Assembly: GCF_900091955.1 (NCBI RefSeq)
Contig: NZ_FMDF01000143.1
Span: 1 to 64,000 of the forward strand
From: Streptomyces sp. Ncost-T10-10d
GTDB lineage: Bacteria > Actinomycetota > Actinomycetes > Streptomycetales > Streptomycetaceae
Direction of reading: 5' to 3'
DNA: 64,000 nucleotides
A program made the translations under genes and the position numbers. The notes below the pieces were generated by a model. The model was given only the letters and a program-made list of their open reading frames with translations. It was not told the origin of the DNA and did no database searches. Of this stretch, positions 60,915 to 64,000 are shown piece after piece. The stretch's first letter is position 1; each line of letters opens with the position of its first letter.

Positions 60915-61613
60915 GTGCACCCCTCCCCACCCTTCAACGCCCCCGCCGCGCGTCGACTCCGCGAGGCCCTGGGGATGCTTCCCGGTCATGTCGCCTATGG
61001 TCTCGGAGCCCAGTACGGGCTCCGTGTCAGCGCCGAGACGGTGACCGCCTGGGAGCGCGGGCTCGCCGTCCCGAGCGAATACGAACTCACGGCACTGGCC
61101 GGGGTGTTGTGGTGCTCGCCGGCCGAACTGCTGACCGCCGCGCGCACCCTGCGGGAGCACCGGGTGGCCCGGGAGCTGGCCGTCGACGAGCTGGCACGTC
61201 TGCTGGGGCTGACCGCCTCCGCGTATCTGCGGATGGAGGAGGCGGGGCGCTGGCGCGGCAACGAACGCCAGTCCGCGGTGCTCAGCGAGGTACTGGGGCT
61301 GACAGCCGCCGGGATGGTGACGGTGTCGGGCCGGGACGGGGATCTGGCGGAGCTGTTGCGCGGTGCGGTGACGACGCGCTGGCAGGCCCACGTCCGGCCG
61401 GTGGCGAAGCTGGTGCCGCTGGAGCGCGGGTTGCTGCAGGATGTACTGGAACAGTTGCACGCCGACTACCAGGCACTGATGGTGTCGACGCTGAGCTGGA
61501 GCAGCACGGGTACGGAGCGGGCCGGGTCGACGGGCGATGCGGGGCGGGAGTTCCTGGCGCAGATCGTGGAACGGTTCTGGCGGACGGCGGGGGTGCAGGG
61601 GACCAGCGTCTGA
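60915..61613 (+). CDS. Helix-turn-helix DNA-binding protein (XRE-like)
   Basis: 232 residues. An HTH-like segment at ~10-60 (AARRLREALGMLPGHVAYGLGAQYGLRVSAETVTAWERGLAVPSEYELTALAGVLWC) is followed by a second similar unit at ~75-120 (RELAVDELARLLGLTASAYLRMEEAGRWRGNER), so it may carry two XRE-type HTHs in tandem. The remainder is helical and unassigned. GTG 60915 keeps the conserved start; GTG 60858 would add 19 residues. It probably regulates a nearby or its own promoter. Confidence 0.75.
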   Translation: MHPSPPFNAPAARRLREALGMLPGHVAYGLGAQYGLRVSAETVTAWERGLAVPSEYELTALAGVLWCSPAELLTAARTLREHRVARELAVDELARLLGLTASAYLRMEEAGRWRGNERQSAVLSEVLGLTAAGMVTVSGRDGDLAELLRGAVTTRWQAHVRPVAKLVPLERGLLQDVLEQLHADYQALMVSTLSWSSTGTERAGSTGDAGREFLAQIVERFWRTAGVQGTSV

Positions 61614-61648
61614 GCCACCGGACCTCCGACTCGGCCGTGCCGTTCTCA

Positions 61649-61811
61649 GAGCCTGTCGGGTGACCTTCGATCGGATAGCGGACGCGGTCTGGTGCGTGCG
61701 ATTCCAAGGCGGCGGGATGCCCTCGTAGCGGAGCTACTAGGGCATTTCGGTAACGCGGGAAGCGTACGTGCCAGGGCGTGGCCGCCCGATCAGAGGTCAC
61801 CCGACAGGCTC
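61649..61811. mobile_element. MITE (163 bp) with perfect terminal inverted repeats and TCA target duplication
   Basis: Ends GAGCCTGTCGGGTGACCT (61649-61666) and AGGTCACCCGACAGGCTC (61794-61811) are perfect 18-bp inverted repeats. The flanks are TCA on both sides, a TNA-type 3-bp duplication as made by IS5-family elements. The centre is itself a hairpin: ATGCCCTcGTAGC (61717-61729) pairs with GCTACtAGGGCAT (61733-61745), and the halves remain partly complementary along their length. There is no open frame for a transposase, so it needs an enzyme in trans. Confidence 0.85.
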
Positions 61812-62816
61812 TCAGCCGCCGGCCGCGTCCGAGGCCACCGGATCGAAGGAGAACAGCCTTCCCCGGTCCACCCCGTCGCAGCCCATCTGCACCATCTCGG
61901 CGTCGGGCTTGCTGCTGCCCGCCTTGGCGCCGACGCACAGGTGGGTGTGGGCGGGGCGGATCCGGTAGCCCTTGACGGGATGGCCTTGGGGCTCGATCCA
62001 GAACGCCTCCGCGGAGCCGCGCTTGCCGCACTCCTGGTCCTGCATCAAGGCTCCGGCCTCGCGCATCCCGTCCCAGATACCCGTGCAGCCGAGGCCGAAG
62101 TCCGGGTGGTCGGTCACAATCCGCCAGACGTCGTCGCCCAGCGGCCTGAGGGAGAAGGCCGGGATCGTCTCCTCGTCGCACGGCACCTGGTAGATCCGGC
62201 CGCTGTCGGTTCCCCGCTTCTCGGAGAGGCAGAGCCCGGAGTGGACGGACCGGATCTGCACCGTCCGCCCCGCCACGGGTCCGGCGACAGGGGCGGGTCC
62301 CGGCTGTTCGTCGCGTACGAGGAGGGCGACGGTCACCGCGGCGGCGGCAAGCACCAGGAGGGAGACGCCGGTCACCAGGAAGGTCCGGGACCGACGACGG
62401 GCGGGGGGCGGGCCGACGGGCGGCTCTGTGGCCGGTTCGGGTGACCGCGGGGTCGGCGCACCCGGGACCTCCCCGGCCTCCTCCGTACCGGCCTCGTCCT
62501 CGCCGGCGTCCCCGGCGCCGGCCCGCCGCCCGTGCACGGCGAGTTCCTTGCGTACGCCGAGCCAGTCCTCGATCTCCGTGGGCCCGCAGCCGCAGGCCCG
62601 CACGAAAGCGGCGAGGAGCTCTTCGCGCGGGACCGACGTACGCCCGAGCATGTTGGCGATCGTGGAGCGCGGCAGGACGTCCCCGACCGCGTCAGCCCTC
62701 AGCGTCAGCTCGCGGAACGTCAGACCGGACTCGTCCTTGAGCACCCGTAACAGGGCGATGAACTCGGCCGCACTCCGCGCCTCCCGAGGATCCGGAGCCC
62801 TGCCCTCGACCACCAT
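61812..62816 (-). CDS. XRE HTH - transmembrane - ricin-type lectin protein
   Basis: 334 residues. The N-terminal XRE-type HTH spans ~10-75 (EFIALLRVLKDESGLTFRELTLRADAV, LPRSTIANMLGR). A charged/Pro-rich linker leads to one membrane helix (~165-187, FLVTGVSLLVLAAAAVTVALLV) and a beta-trefoil ricin-like domain outside (~205-325; repeated LCLSEKRG, GLGCTG and HLCVGAKAG with QxW-like ends). The layout suggests a membrane-tethered regulator that senses a sugar or wall component. The start was chosen at MVVEGRAPDP, with GGGGAGGG upstream. The stop TGA is the TCA target-site copy of the MITE. Confidence 0.82.
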   Translation of the reverse strand: MVVEGRAPDPREARSAAEFIALLRVLKDESGLTFRELTLRADAVGDVLPRSTIANMLGRTSVPREELLAAFVRACGCGPTEIEDWLGVRKELAVHGRRAGAGDAGEDEAGTEEAGEVPGAPTPRSPEPATEPPVGPPPARRRSRTFLVTGVSLLVLAAAAVTVALLVRDEQPGPAPVAGPVAGRTVQIRSVHSGLCLSEKRGTDSGRIYQVPCDEETIPAFSLRPLGDDVWRIVTDHPDFGLGCTGIWDGMREAGALMQDQECGKRGSAEAFWIEPQGHPVKGYRIRPAHTHLCVGAKAGSSKPDAEMVQMGCDGVDRGRLFSFDPVASDAAGG

Positions 62817-62844
62817 GTGCTGTGTCCCTCCCCTGGGATCCGTG

Positions 62845-62871
62845 CCCGGACAGAGTTGGGACATGTCCGGG
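62845..62871. promoter_or_regulatory. Inverted repeat upstream of the XRE-ricin gene
   Basis: CCCGGACA (62845-62852) and TGTCCGGG (62864-62871) are perfect arms around 11 bases, 30-55 bp upstream of the ATG. Candidate autoregulatory operator. Confidence 0.4.
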
Positions 62872-63075
62872 ACAGGGATAAGCCTTGTTGATCCGGGCCG
62901 CCGACTCAAGAGTGGATTCCGGCACCACGGCCCGTCCGGTCCTGACCTCGGCCTTGACCTTGACCTTTCGGAACGGCCCCGACGGCCGGGGGAACGGCAA
63001 GCGGCCCTGACCGTCCACGGGGGGACAGTCAGGGCCGCAGGCCACTGCTTGCGACGCTGCCGCGCGCGTCCGGGG

Positions 63076-64000
63076 TCAGAAGACCGACTCGGCCTCGTCC
63101 ATCCGGTCCGCCGGTACCGTCTTGAGCTGGGTGATGGCGTCGGCGAGCGGAACCATCTTGATGTCGTTGCCACGCAGAGCCGTCATCCGGCCGAAGTCAC
63201 CCCGGTGCGCGGCCTCCACCGCGTGCCAGCCGAAGCGGGTGGCGAGCACCCGGTCGTACGCGGTCGGCGTGCCGCCGCGCTGCACGTGGCCGAGAATGAC
63301 CGGCCGGGCCTCCTTGCCGAGCCGGGTCTCCAGCTCGATGGCCAGCCGGTTGCCGATGCCCTGGAAACGCTCGTGGCCGTACTGATCGATCTCGCCCTTG
63401 GCGTACGGCATGGAGCCCTCTGCCGGGTGCGCACCCTCCGCGACACAGATGACCGCGAATTTCTTGCCCCGTGCGAAGCGTTCTTCGACCATCTTGACCA
63501 GGTCCTCGACCTGGAAGCGGCGCTCGGGAAGACAGATGCCGTGCGCGCCGCCCGCCATTCCGGACTCCAGCGCGATCCAGCCGGCGTGGCGGCCCATCAC
63601 CTCGACGACCATGACCCGCTGGTGCGATTCGGCGGTGGTCTTGAGGCGGTCTATGGCCTCGGTGGCGACGCCCACCGCGGTGTCGAAGCCGAAGGTGCGG
63701 TCGGTGGCGGAGATGTCGTTGTCGATGGTCTTGGGGACGCCGACGACGGGCATTCCGGCGTCCGACAGCATCCGCGCGGCGGTGAGGGTGCCTTCGCCGC
63801 CGATCGGGATGAGGGCGTCCATGCCGTAACGGCGGCTCAGCTCGGCGCAGTTCTCGGCGGCCTCGCGCAGCCGGTCGCGCTCCAGCCGGGCCGAGCCGAG
63901 AATGGTGCCGCCATGAGCGAGGATGCCGCTGACCGCGTTGAGATCGAGGGGGCGGAAGTGACCGTCGAGGAGTCCCTTGAACCCGTCCTCGAAGCCGATG
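63076..64000 (-). CDS. pfkA: 6-phosphofructokinase (5' end beyond window)
   Basis: The frame is open to the window edge, giving 308 residues of the usual ~340. Motifs present: GILAHGGTILGSAR, GGEGTLTAA, GVPKTIDNDI (catalytic region), FGFDTAVGVATEAIDRL, MGRHAGWIALESG and the C-terminal GHVQRGGTPTAYDR. The second Gly of GGEGT points to ATP, not pyrophosphate, as phosphoryl donor (pyrophosphate enzymes have GGDD). It belongs to the actinobacterial group III PFKs, known in S. coelicolor to be ATP dependent. It converts fructose-6-phosphate to the 1,6-bisphosphate in glycolysis. Confidence 0.93.
   Translation of the reverse strand, partial: IGFEDGFKGLLDGHFRPLDLNAVSGILAHGGTILGSARLERDRLREAAENCAELSRRYGMDALIPIGGEGTLTAARMLSDAGMPVVGVPKTIDNDISATDRTFGFDTAVGVATEAIDRLKTTAESHQRVMVVEVMGRHAGWIALESGMAGGAHGICLPERRFQVEDLVKMVEERFARGKKFAVICVAEGAHPAEGSMPYAKGEIDQYGHERFQGIGNRLAIELETRLGKEARPVILGHVQRGGTPTAYDRVLATRFGWHAVEAAHRGDFGRMTALRGNDIKMVPLADAITQLKTVPADRMDEAESVF

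Overview
The window is high-GC actinobacterial DNA and almost certainly a Streptomyces chromosome. The evidence is strong third-position G/C bias, frequent GTG starts, short coupled ATGA overlaps, U-run-poor hairpin terminators, and a gene set typical of the genus: a type VII secretion cluster of the Streptomyces kind, a GlgE pathway operon, a lone terpene cyclase, a GntR-TetR fusion regulator, an XRE-TM-ricin protein and DUF-rich secreted proteins. No rRNA, tRNA, CRISPR array or intact transposase was found. About 55 protein genes are supported, including four broken ones.

Layout. (1) 1-11.2 kb: the 3' end of a large Pro-Gly-His-rich protein ending in an ADP-ribosyltransferase domain, two overlapping paralogous small genes behind it (candidate immunity proteins), then part of a type VII secretion system: a small membrane protein, EccD, a MinD-like ATPase, the three-domain ATPase EccC, and a DUF6177-type gene carrying a frameshift. 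EsxA/B, EccB, EccE and mycosin are not in the window. (2) 11.7-20.7 kb: class I terpene synthase, PucR-type regulator divergent from a fatty-acyl-CoA ligase, type B carboxylesterase, EF-hand protein, GNAT acetyltransferase, and a coupled pair encoding a NodB-like protein and a beta-propeller lipoprotein. (3) 21-30.6 kb: anti-sigma-like ATPase, enoyl-CoA hydratase, L,D-transpeptidase with a decayed duplicate beside it, glycogen debranching enzyme GlgX, and a four-gene ABC-transporter/two-component operon. (4) 30.7-37.5 kb: a heterodimeric ABC exporter, a zinc alcohol dehydrogenase, a remnant MFS pump and a divergent GntR-TetR fusion regulator. (5) 37.6-51.1 kb: secreted M4 metalloprotease, then glycogen phosphorylase divergent from glgE-treS-mak-glgB. 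(6) 51.2-55 kb: an imine-reductase-like enzyme, a NIPSNAP protein and a gene-poor, somewhat lower-GC strip with a GNAT gene and an HTH/zinc-ribbon gene split by an in-frame TGA. (7) 55-64 kb: thioredoxin with a MerR regulator, DctA with a divergent CitA/CitB-type two-component pair, a small secreted protein, two HTH proteins, a 163-bp MITE inserted exactly at a stop codon, and the 3' part of pfkA.

How the genes work together. Carbon storage dominates: GlgE (maltosyl transfer from maltose-1-phosphate), TreS (maltose/trehalose interconversion), Mak (maltose phosphorylation) and GlgB (branching) make alpha-glucan from trehalose or maltose. GlgP and GlgX degrade it, and PfkA feeds the sugars into glycolysis. 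DctA with its own kinase/regulator takes up C4-dicarboxylates and has a CRP-like site in its divergent promoter. The secretion cluster, with the toxin-like ADP-ribosyltransferase and its overlapping partners, looks like an antagonism module. From memory, the order pfkA ... dctA/two-component ... trx-merR ... glgBE operon ... glgP ... M4 protease ... glgX resembles the S. coelicolor SCO5426-SCO5460 region; this was not checked against a database.
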